NCBI GenBank assembly: GCA_017999235.1
Contig: JAGOBN010000042.1
Location: forward strand, 1-12,350
DNA length: 12,350 nt
Reading direction: 5' to 3'
Origin: Anaerolineales bacterium
GTDB taxonomy: Bacteria > Chloroflexota > Anaerolineae > Anaerolineales > UBA6663
Numbering within the stretch: position 1 is the first letter of the stretch; each line of letters begins with the position of its first letter. The notes beneath the pieces are model-generated. The model saw only the letters and a list, made by a program, of their open reading frames with translations, ran no database searches and was not told where the DNA came from. This document shows positions 6,672-12,350 of this stretch, in pieces. The position numbers were made by a program, and so were the translations under genes.

Positions 6672-7760
6672 CCAACGCGGCTGATAATCCGCCCAGGGGT
6701 TCTGGGTCAGCCGTTGCAGGCCGGCGCCGTCCGGCTGGACCAGATAGAGTTCGTTGTTGCCGGCCCGCACTGAGGCGAAGGCGATCCAGGCGCCGTCCGT
6801 GGAGAAGCCGGGGCCGGCGTTGTCGCTGGTGTCCGTCAACGGCCGGAGATTCTGGCCGTCCACGCCGATGAGGTAGATCTGGCGCTGGCCGCGCACGCCT
6901 TGATAAAAAGCCAGCGTCTGGCCGTCCGCCGACCAACTGCTGCGGCCGCCCATATCCGGCAGGGCGGTGACCGGCCGCGGCTCCGAGCCGTCGGCGCGCA
7001 TGACCCACACCTGCCGGCCGCCGCTGCGGGTGGAGGCAAACGCCAGCCACTGGCCGTCCGGCGCCCAAGTGGGGTCGATGCTCTCGCCGTCGAACGTCAG
7101 CTGCCGCGGCCGGCCGCCGTCCGCGTCCATCAGCCAGATCTGCTGCCTGCCCCCGAAGCTGGAGGTGTAGACGATGGTGGTCCCATCCGGCGAGAGCTCC
7201 GGGGCATAATTCTGGGCGCCGTTCGCGGTCAGCTGCGTCAGGCCGCCGTCCTCCAGGGTGAGCCGGAAGATTTCATAGTTGGCGCCCTGGATCTGCCGCG
7301 CGAACAGCACCGCCCGCCCGTCAGGGGTCAGGGACGCGTACCAATCGCCGACGGCGTTGTCGGTCAACTGAGTGAGGGCGCCATCGCTCAAGCGCAGAAG
7401 ACACAGCTCATCGTCTTGGCCGTCAAAGCAGGTGTACACGAGCTGGCCGCGCAGGCCGGCCGGCCAGGGACTCACCGGCGCGGCGCTGGGCGCCGGGCGG
7501 GGAGATGGCGAGGCGGCGGCGGGCGCTTCGCCCGGCGGTGTGGGCGCCACCGGGACGGTGGCCGTGACGGACGGGAAAGGACTGGCCGGCGTGACAGCGG
7601 CTGGAGGCGCGGGCGCGGCCGGGGGGCGCGCGGAGGCCAGCCAGACCAGGCCGGTGCCCAGCGCGAGCCCGCCCACGCATAACCCTGCGAGCGCCGCGCC
7701 GAGCGCGGCCATGTGCATAGAACTCAGCCGGGGCCGCCGGCCCGAGGGTGGTTGTTCCAC
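6660..7760 (-). CDS. Membrane-anchored TolB-like beta-propeller protein (PD40 repeats)
   Basis: This protein of about 366 residues has a short basic N-terminus, one membrane segment at about 18-42, an Ala/Pro/Thr-rich linker at about 44-102, and six PD40-type repeats filling 106-366. The repeat period is about 42 residues and each repeat contains a version of LxQLT...SPDG...IVFxSxRxGxxQIYLMxxDG, which predicts a six-bladed extracytoplasmic propeller. The same fold occurs in TolB, but there are no other Tol genes and the anchor is not a cleaved signal, so no TolB function is claimed. I prefer the GTG start at 7760 because GGAGG lies 5 nt upstream. A TTG at 7790 would add 10 residues but has no good ribosome site. 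It is divergent from the second parA gene. Confidence 0.88.
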   Translation of the reverse strand: MEQPPSGRRPRLSSMHMAALGAALAGLCVGGLALGTGLVWLASARPPAAPAPPAAVTPASPFPSVTATVPVAPTPPGEAPAAASPSPRPAPSAAPVSPWPAGLRGQLVYTCFDGQDDELCLLRLSDGALTQLTDNAVGDWYASLTPDGRAVLFARQIQGANYEIFRLTLEDGGLTQLTANGAQNYAPELSPDGTTIVYTSSFGGRQQIWLMDADGGRPRQLTFDGESIDPTWAPDGQWLAFASTRSGGRQVWVMRADGSEPRPVTALPDMGGRSSWSADGQTLAFYQGVRGQRQIYLIGVDGQNLRPLTDTSDNAGPGFSTDGAWIAFASVRAGNNELYLVQPDGAGLQRLTQNPWADYQPRWGPE

Positions 7761-7765
7761 CGTCA

Positions 7766-7770
7766 CCTCC
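7766..7770 (-). promoter_or_regulatory. Ribosome-binding site deciding the TolB-like start
   Basis: GGAGG on the minus strand ends 5 nt before the GTG at 7760. Within this frame it is the only strong Shine-Dalgarno near the N-terminus, so it favours that GTG over the upstream TTG at 7790. Confidence 0.6.
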
Positions 7771-7783
7771 AACCCGGTTTCAG

Positions 7784-7812
7784 TTGCCAACCCGGAGTCT
7801 CTATTCTATACT
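7784..7812 (+). promoter_or_regulatory. Promoter of the orphan parA unit, predicted leaderless transcript
   Basis: TTGCCA (7784-7789), a 17-nt spacer and TATACT (7807-7812) make a good sigma70-type promoter. The expected transcription start, about 7 nt after the -10 box, falls on or next to the A of the ATG at 7820. No Shine-Dalgarno lies between the -10 box and the ATG, so the mRNA is predicted to be leaderless. The promoter overlaps the leader of the divergent TolB-like gene, for which no equally good promoter is visible. Confidence 0.65.
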
Positions 7813-7819
7813 GGCGCGC

Positions 7820-8581
7820 ATGACCCGCGTGATCGTGGTGGCCAATCAGAAAGGCGGCGTCGGCAAGACGACGCTGGTCAACAACCTGGGCGCCGCGCTG
7901 GCGGAGGCCGGCCAGAAAGTGATTCTGGTGGACCTGGACCCGCAAAGCGCGCTGACGGCCGGCCTGGGCTTCGATCCATACACCCTCTCGCGCACCGCCT
8001 ACACGCTGCTGACGCGGGAGTCGACCAGCTTGGCCAGCGTGCTGCGGCCGGTCGGGCCTAACCTAGTGCTGGTCCCCGGCTCGGTCGATCTGGCCGCGGC
8101 CGAATACCAGATGGCCGAGACGCCCGATCAGCCTTACCGGCTGCGGAACGCGCTGGCCCGCAGCCGCGTGCCGGCCGATTTTGTTTTGATCGACACGCCG
8201 CCCAGCCTGGGCCTGCTGACCGTCAATGGCCTGGTGGCGGCCACCGAACTGCTGGTGCCGGTCCAGTGCCAGTACCTGGCCATGCGCGGTGTGCGCGGCC
8301 TGCTGGAGTCCATCTGGTTGATCCATGAACGGCTCAACCCGGACCTCAACTTGCTGGGGGTGCTGGCCACGCTCTATCGCAACGGCTCGGACCATGCCCG
8401 GGAAGTGTTGGATGAGTTGCGCGCCGTGTTCGAGCACAAGCTGTTCGACACGGTGATTGAAGACGAAGACGCCGTGGCCAAAGCGCCGGTGGCGTCCAAA
8501 TCCGTGCTGGCCTATCAGCCGAACAGCGCCGCCGCGGCCGCGTTCCGCCGGCTCGCCCAGGAGGTCCTCCATGTTCACTAA
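7820..8581 (+). CDS. Orphan ParA/MinD-superfamily ATPase
   Basis: This is a 253-residue deviant-Walker ATPase with KGGVGKTT (11-18), DLDPQ (38-42) and Walker B FVLIDTPPSLGLLT (121-134), so ATP binding and dimerisation should be intact. It has no ParB next to it; the neighbour is a membrane protein whose start overlaps its end by 11 nt. Compared with the Soj homologue elsewhere in the window, YDART becomes YRNGS and IPRSVRL becomes IEDEDAV (213-219). Both aligned DNA-binding arginines are gone and the second segment is strongly acidic, so nucleoid binding may be lost or altered. There is no obvious C-terminal membrane-targeting helix of MinD type. The start is ATG 7820, since MTRVIVVANQ begins the core strand; the longer frame reads through promoter DNA. 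It probably positions or regulates the membrane partner, which is inference. Confidence 0.93.
   Translation: MTRVIVVANQKGGVGKTTLVNNLGAALAEAGQKVILVDLDPQSALTAGLGFDPYTLSRTAYTLLTRESTSLASVLRPVGPNLVLVPGSVDLAAAEYQMAETPDQPYRLRNALARSRVPADFVLIDTPPSLGLLTVNGLVAATELLVPVQCQYLAMRGVRGLLESIWLIHERLNPDLNLLGVLATLYRNGSDHAREVLDELRAVFEHKLFDTVIEDEDAVAKAPVASKSVLAYQPNSAAAAAFRRLAQEVLHVH
8559..8570 (+). promoter_or_regulatory. Strong Shine-Dalgarno in a palindrome before the membrane-protein start
   Basis: AGGAGG (8559-8564) ends 6 nt before the ATG at 8571, inside the last codons of the ATPase gene. GGAGGTCCTCC (8560-8570) is a perfect inverted repeat around a central T, able to form at most a 4-bp stem with a 3-nt loop. 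It fixes the start codon and suggests coupling to translation of the upstream gene. Confidence 0.7.
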
Positions 8582-9770
8582 CCCCGACGAAGGCTCCGTT
8601 AAAGGCAAAGGCGCGGAGACCATGCTGCCGGCGCGCGGCAACCCCTTCCGGACCGCGGCGCCGGCCGGCAGCGCCGCGCCGAGCGGCGGCGGGCCGGCCG
8701 GCCGGGGGGTGGACCTGGGCGGCGCCCCCGACCTCAGCGCCGACGATTTAGCCAAGCTCTTCCCGGATGCGCCCTCGCCCAACTTGTCGGCGGAGCCGGA
8801 TGCCGCCATGGCCGCGACGCTGGAACCGTACGCCACGATGCCGGCCCCGGCGGAAACCGTGCCGGCTGAACCGGCGGCCGGCGAGCCCGGCGTGCCAGCG
8901 GCGGAAGCCCGGCAGACCGGCAATAATATGTACGACCCGGATATCCAATGGCTGGGCCTGGAGATCAACCCCGAAGACGTGGGCCCGAAGGCCAGCTTTT
9001 TCCAGCGCGCCGCCGCCCTGAACGCCGACGCGGCCCTGCTGGGCATGTTCGCCACCGACCAGCGGCTGAAGAAGTGCTGGGATGAAGTGGACGAGCTGGA
9101 AGATCAAGTCACCACCATCCCGCGCTTGAGCCTGAAGCTGGCCCAGAGCCTGCTGGACGGGCTGGCCTCGGCCCGCAACCGCCTGCTGAACAACCGGGAC
9201 CAAATTGAGGACGCCGAGCGCGAGGTGGCGGAGGTGCGCTATCGCCTGCAGCGCACCCACCGCGCCAAGTGGTTTGAGCAGCCGAGCGTCATCTTTGGCT
9301 TGATTGTGGTGATGCTCCTGGCCACCCTCTTCGGCGCGCTGGTCCCGCTGGTGTTTCCGGTGTTCTTCGATACCTTGAGCGCGCAGGTGGCGCGCCTGTA
9401 CCCGCCGGAGACCAGCAACGTCCGGCTGGCCGACCTGTGGTACACGATTGTGTGGGGCGGGCTGGGCGGCGTGACCGGGGCGCTCTACGGCTTGTGGATC
9501 CACGTCGCGGACAAGAAGGACTTCGACGTGGATTACTCGATGTGGTACTACGCCAACCCGCTGATGGGCATGATGCTGGGCGCGTTCATCTACGTCCTGG
9601 TGATGTCGGGGGTGCTGACCTTCCTGCAGACCTCGCCCATGGTGATGTACATCCTGGCCTGGGTGGTGGGTTTTCAACAGAACGTGGCCTTCAAGCTGGT
9701 CAACAACATCCTCAAGCGGCTGGCCCCCGAAGACGCCCAGGGGCCGGCCAAGGCCGAGAGCGTCGTCTGA
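8571..9770 (+). CDS. Membrane protein with disordered N-terminus and coiled coil, partner of orphan ParA
   Basis: I do not recognise a family for this 399-residue protein. Residues 1-118 are Pro/Ala/Gly-rich and probably disordered, with some early basic residues (KGKG, 11-14; R22; R27) and one conserved-looking short motif, DDLAKLFPDAP (58-68). Residues 121-165 look folded (YDPDIQWLGLEINPEDVG...). About 165-233 is charged and helical, likely coiled coil (WDEVDELEDQV, RDQIEDAEREVAEVRYRL). Then come about four membrane segments: 239-265, 290-310, 328-350 and 356-370, with a charged loop (HVADKKDFDVDY, 311-322) between the second and third. The C-terminus is polar. Translation is coupled to the ATPase gene by an 11-nt overlap and a strong AGGAGG, so the two proteins are probably made together. 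A membrane anchor or cargo for the ATPase is the simplest model; this is inference. Confidence 0.9.
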   Translation: MFTNPDEGSVKGKGAETMLPARGNPFRTAAPAGSAAPSGGGPAGRGVDLGGAPDLSADDLAKLFPDAPSPNLSAEPDAAMAATLEPYATMPAPAETVPAEPAAGEPGVPAAEARQTGNNMYDPDIQWLGLEINPEDVGPKASFFQRAAALNADAALLGMFATDQRLKKCWDEVDELEDQVTTIPRLSLKLAQSLLDGLASARNRLLNNRDQIEDAEREVAEVRYRLQRTHRAKWFEQPSVIFGLIVVMLLATLFGALVPLVFPVFFDTLSAQVARLYPPETSNVRLADLWYTIVWGGLGGVTGALYGLWIHVADKKDFDVDYSMWYYANPLMGMMLGAFIYVLVMSGVLTFLQTSPMVMYILAWVVGFQQNVAFKLVNNILKRLAPEDAQGPAKAESVV

Positions 9771-9790
9771 GCGCGGCGGCCGAGCCGCTG

Positions 9791-9837
9791 GGTTAAACGA
9801 CCGGGAGCGCCCCACGGCGCTCCCGGTTTATTTAACC
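9791..9837 (+). terminator. Strong intrinsic terminator, partly bidirectional
   Basis: A perfect 12-bp stem ACCGGGAGCGCC (9800-9811) / GGCGCTCCCGGT (9816-9827) with a CCAC loop is followed by TTATTTAA. An outer pair GGTTAAA (9791-9797) / TTTAACC (9831-9837) extends the symmetry. It ends the plus-strand ATPase/membrane-protein unit 20 nt after the stop. On the minus strand the same hairpin lies just after the metallopeptidase gene but is followed by CGTTTAACC, a weaker T tract. Confidence 0.9.
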
Positions 9838-9853
9838 AAACCTGACCCGCGCT

Positions 9854-11071
9854 TTAGCGCCGGCCCAGCACCGCCGGCAGGAGCGCGTACCACTCGGTGG
9901 CGCGCACCAGATCATCCAGCGGCACCTGGTCCTTCTGGCTGTGGGCCGTGAACTCGCTGCCGGCCGCGAAGATGATGGTGGGGATGCCGGCCTTGCCGGC
10001 CCAGTACGTGCCGTTGGTGGAGAAGTTGAGCTTGCCGGTCTGCGGCGTGCCGCCCCACAGCAAGCGGGAGGTCTCCAGGCCGGCCTGCACCAGGAAGTGG
10101 TCTTCCGGCAGCACCCACGGCGGGTAGAACTTATCCACCGGGAAGACGAAGCCGGTGTAGGAGGGCGTGTCGTAGAACAGCTTCTCGACCTTGACGCTGG
10201 CGCGGTGCTCGGGCGGGATCAGGGCCTCGATCTGGGCCACGGCCTGTTCCTGCGACTCGCCAAACGTCAGGCGCCGGTCAATGTACACCGTGCACTCGTC
10301 CGGCACGGCATTGAGCGACGGCGTGCGGCTTTCGATGATGCTGGCCGTGATGCGGCCCTGGCCCAGGAAGGGGTCGGTGTGCAGCTGGTCGTTGAGGTCG
10401 CGGATGCCGGCCAGCACCGGCAGCATCTTGTAGATGGCGTTGTCGCCGAGCTGGTTGGAGGCGGCGTGGATCGAGCGGCCCTTGGCCGTGACTTTCAACT
10501 CCACCCGGCCCTTATGCCCGCGGTAGACGTTCATCTCGGTCGGCTCACCCACCACCACGATATCGGGCTTCAGGCCCTCGGCCTCCACCAGCGCATGGCA
10601 GGCAATGCCGTCGCAGTCCTCTTCCATGTTGCCGAAGTAGTAGGCCGTGTAACCCTCCAGCAGGCCTAGATCGCGGGCCAGCGCCAGGCCATACAGCATG
10701 CCGGGCGTGGATTGCTTCTCGTCGCCGGCGCCGCGCGCCCAGAAGACCCCGTGCTCGTCCACCTTGCCCTGGAACGGATCGTGGGGCCACTCTTTCACAT
10801 CGCCCACGTCCACGGTGTCGATGTGCGAGTCGTAGAGCAGGATCTTGGGGCCGTTCCCGATCCGGCCGAGGACGTTGCCCATCTTGTCGAAGCGCACGTC
10901 TTCATAGCCGAGGGCGCGCATCTCGGCCGCCACGCGCTGGCCGACCTCGCCGATGCGGCCCATCACGCTGGGGATGGCGCACAGCTCGCGCATGAACGCG
11001 ATCAAGGTGGCGCGCCGTTCGGCGACGCGGCTCTTGATGGTGTGGATCAATTCCGGGGTGAGGTGGGACAT
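9854..11071 (-). CDS. M20-family metallopeptidase/deacylase, YgeY-like
   Basis: This is a 405-residue cytoplasmic zinc hydrolase of the M20 family (peptidases, deacetylases, carbamoyl-amino-acid hydrolases). The likely metal ligands are all present: H83 in DSHIDTVDVG, D117 in GAGDEKQ, E151 in NMEED, E176 in GEPTE, and H377 in FTAHSQKD. D85 and E150 are the catalytic Asp and Glu. The insert domain lies at about 185-300. The phrase EWPHDPF after HIDTV and the C-terminal STNGTYWAGKAGIPTI resemble the YgeY subgroup, which was named for a link with selenium metabolism. No selenium gene is near, so the substrate is open. The start ATG 11071 follows AAGGA. The gene lies 26 nt after fabI and is probably co-transcribed. 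A longer frame upstream overlaps fabI and is spurious. Confidence 0.93.
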   Translation of the reverse strand: MSHLTPELIHTIKSRVAERRATLIAFMRELCAIPSVMGRIGEVGQRVAAEMRALGYEDVRFDKMGNVLGRIGNGPKILLYDSHIDTVDVGDVKEWPHDPFQGKVDEHGVFWARGAGDEKQSTPGMLYGLALARDLGLLEGYTAYYFGNMEEDCDGIACHALVEAEGLKPDIVVVGEPTEMNVYRGHKGRVELKVTAKGRSIHAASNQLGDNAIYKMLPVLAGIRDLNDQLHTDPFLGQGRITASIIESRTPSLNAVPDECTVYIDRRLTFGESQEQAVAQIEALIPPEHRASVKVEKLFYDTPSYTGFVFPVDKFYPPWVLPEDHFLVQAGLETSRLLWGGTPQTGKLNFSTNGTYWAGKAGIPTIIFAAGSEFTAHSQKDQVPLDDLVRATEWYALLPAVLGRR

Positions 11072-11097
11072 AGGGTTCCTTTCGCGCCCGGGCGCCG

Positions 11098-11892
11098 CTA
11101 CGCGGCCTCGTCCGGGTTGGGGAAGCCGGCCACGTTGTAGCCGGCGTCCACATAGTGGATCTCGCCGGTGACGCCGCTGGCGAGATCGGAGCACAAATAC
11201 GCGGCGGCGTTGCCGACGTCTTCAATCGTGATGTTGCGGCGCAGCAGGCTGGCCTTGGCGAACTCGGTGATCATCTGGCGCGAGCCGGCGATGCCGGCCA
11301 CGGCCAGGGTCCGGATGGGGCCGGCCGAGATGCTGTTGACGCGGATCTTCTTTTCGTGCGTCCCCAGGTCCAGCGCCAGGTAGCGCACACTGGCCTCCAG
11401 CGCGGCCTTAGCCACCCCCATGACGTTGTAGTGCTGGACGGCGCGCACCGAGCCGAGATAGGTCATGGTCAGCATGGCCCCGCCCGGCCGCATGATCGGC
11501 AGATAGGCTTTGGCCAGGGCGGTGAAGGAGTAGACGCTGATGTCCATGGCCAGCGCGAAGCCGGCGCGGGAGACGCTGTAATACGGGCCGGCCAGATCGT
11601 CGCGGCCGGCGAAGGCGATGGAGTGGATGAGGATGTCGATCTCGCCGAAGGCGGCGCGCGTCTTCTCGACCACGGCCGTGATGTCGTCGTCCCGGCTCAC
11701 GTCACACGGCTCGACAAAGGTGGAGCCGAGCGATTCCGCCAGCGGGCGGACGCGGCGCTCCAACTTCTCGCCGGCGTAACTGAAGCCCAGGGTGGCGCCC
11801 TCGCGGTGCAGGGCCTGGGCGATGCCCCAGGCGATGCTGTGGTCGTTGGCGACACCGAAGATCAGCGCTTTTTTGCCCGTGAGTAGGCCCAT
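11098..11892 (-). CDS. fabI: Enoyl-[acyl-carrier-protein] reductase (NADH), FabI
   Basis: FabI carries out the last reduction of each round of type II fatty-acid synthesis, converting trans-2-enoyl-ACP to acyl-ACP with NAD(P)H. The 264-residue protein is full length for the family. It has the nucleotide-binding start GKKALIFGVANDHSIAWGIA (6-25), with the extended glycine motif of the FabI subgroup. LIHSIAFAGRDDL (88-100) follows, and the active site is TYLGSVRAVQHYNVMGVAKA (144-163), with Y145, catalytic Y155 and K162 in the Y-x6-K spacing. GPIRTLAVAGI (191-201) is the mobile substrate loop. The ATG at 11892 has AAGGAG 6 nt upstream. The 72-nt gap upstream contains TATCAT (minus strand, 11936-11931) as a possible -10 box but no good -35, so its promoter is unclear. 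Confidence 0.97.
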   Translation of the reverse strand: MGLLTGKKALIFGVANDHSIAWGIAQALHREGATLGFSYAGEKLERRVRPLAESLGSTFVEPCDVSRDDDITAVVEKTRAAFGEIDILIHSIAFAGRDDLAGPYYSVSRAGFALAMDISVYSFTALAKAYLPIMRPGGAMLTMTYLGSVRAVQHYNVMGVAKAALEASVRYLALDLGTHEKKIRVNSISAGPIRTLAVAGIAGSRQMITEFAKASLLRRNITIEDVGNAAAYLCSDLASGVTGEIHYVDAGYNVAGFPNPDEAA

Positions 11893-11964
11893 GCGAAGCT
11901 CCTTGAGGCGGTAACGAGGCTCGGCTGGTAATGATACCCGATCCGTTCGGGCGCAGCCTACTGG

Positions 11965-12350
11965 CTAAACACCGCCGGCCGGCGGGCGTTGCGGGCCGGG
12001 CGGCCGCCAGCGGAAGTTCCACGGCCGGCCGCGCCACGGCTCGGGCACCCGGTCGATGCCCACGCGGGGGCCGGCGCTGATCTCGGCCGCCGGCGGGTCT
12101 GGGTTCCGTTCGATGAACAGGTGCGCCGCGCGGGCGCACAAATCCGCCGTGTTGAACGCCTCCGCCACCGCCAAGGCGTGCGTCAACTTGCCGGGACCGT
12201 TGGTCAGCTGGTGATCCGGCCGGCCGCCCCGGCGGCGGCGCAGGAGTTCCACGCCTTCCACGGGCTGCAGGGCGCGGATCAGCACCGCGGCCGGGAAGCC
12301 CGGGCGCTCGGTGACCACATTCAAGCATCAGTGGCTGCCATAGATGAAGT
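11965..12350 (-). pseudogene. DNA-3-methyladenine glycosylase (AAG/MPG type), interrupted, cut by right edge
   Basis: The frame matches the C-terminal half of the AAG/MPG family, which excises alkylated purines. It reads FIYGSH-stop-CLNVVT, then AAVLIRALQPVEGVELL, LTNGPGKLTHALAVAE, and an RVGIDRVPEPWRGRPWNF end. The TGA at 12330-12328 stands where related proteins often have Trp (Y-G-x-H-W-C-x-N-V), one base from TGG. Homology is clear on both sides in the same frame, so this is a single nonsense codon, not a frameshift. The part carrying the catalytic Glu would lie beyond the right edge. A separate start at TTG 12324 would give a 119-residue fragment without an active site, so I call this a pseudogene unless the base is a sequence error. 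The 3' end is followed by a 72-nt gap to fabI. Confidence 0.82.

Noticed and set aside
7753..7766. TGTTCCAC half-site resembling parS
   Set aside because: Only one arm matches; the other side reads CGTCACC, so there is no palindrome.
8063..9055. Long minus-strand open frame (330 codons) under the orphan ParA and membrane-protein genes
   Set aside because: It is antisense to two well-supported genes, has no recognisable motif, and arises from GC-rich codon periodicity.
10131..10139. DnaA-box-like TTATCCACC
   Set aside because: A single near-match inside the metallopeptidase coding sequence (Asp-Lys codons), with no cluster or AT-rich unwinding region nearby.
11937..11951. CCCGA/TCGGG hairpin between the glycosylase and fabI
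   Set aside because: Only a 5-bp stem, with no T tract on the minus strand. Insufficient for a terminator call.
12322..12330. TGA read as Trp by an alternative genetic code
   Set aside because: TGA terminates rnpA and the membrane-protein gene here, Trp is encoded by TGG throughout, and only one such site is seen; a nonsense mutation or error is simpler.

Overview
The window is GC-rich bacterial chromosome from a replication-origin-type neighbourhood. It carries the conserved block rpmH-rnpA-yidD-yidC-jag-parA-parB, all on the minus strand and closely packed. The G+C content, the many Ala/Pro-rich single-span proteins, the beta-propeller lipoprotein inserted between yidD and yidC, and the absence of outer-membrane genes suggest a Chloroflexota lineage, perhaps Anaerolineae-like. 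This placement is an inference; no rRNA or other marker is present to confirm it.

Layout, read in the direction of transcription. (1) Minus-strand operon from about 6600 down past position 1: a near-consensus promoter (TTGACC, 17 nt, TATAAT), then rpmH (bL34 with a long C-terminal tail), rnpA, yidD, a PQQ-type beta-propeller lipoprotein, yidC, jag, a PfkB-family sugar kinase, parA/soj, parB, and a partial single-span membrane protein running off the left edge. (2) Upstream of it, also on the minus strand, a membrane-anchored six-repeat TolB-like propeller (6660-7760) with its own candidate terminator. (3) Divergent from that, a plus-strand two-gene unit (7820-9770): a second ParA-type ATPase with no ParB partner, and a four-helix membrane protein with a disordered N-terminus and a coiled coil. 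The two genes overlap by 11 nt and are preceded by a promoter placed so that the message should be leaderless. (4) A strong hairpin terminator at 9791-9837 between convergent units. (5) Minus strand: a YgeY-like M20 metallopeptidase, fabI, and the 3' part of a DNA-3-methyladenine glycosylase gene cut by the right edge.

How it fits together: the first operon joins ribosome and RNase P components, membrane-protein insertion (YidC, YidD), an RNA-binding regulator (Jag) and chromosome segregation (ParA/ParB), as in many bacteria, with two less usual insertions (propeller lipoprotein, sugar kinase). The orphan ParA plus membrane-protein pair is the best candidate for an undescribed system. The ParA keeps its ATPase motifs but lacks both arginines that appear to match the DNA-binding residues of Soj, and the partner offers a flexible N-terminal tail and a membrane anchor.

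Two genes carry an in-frame stop exactly where the family has a conserved aromatic residue. yidD reads GG-stop-DPVP-stop where GGYDPVP is usual. The glycosylase reads FIYGSH-stop-CLNVVT where a Trp is likely. Both are one substitution from a sense codon and could be real nonsense mutations or assembly errors. No tRNA, rRNA, CRISPR, insertion sequence, parS site or cluster of DnaA boxes was seen, and no stretch over 300 bases lacks a gene.
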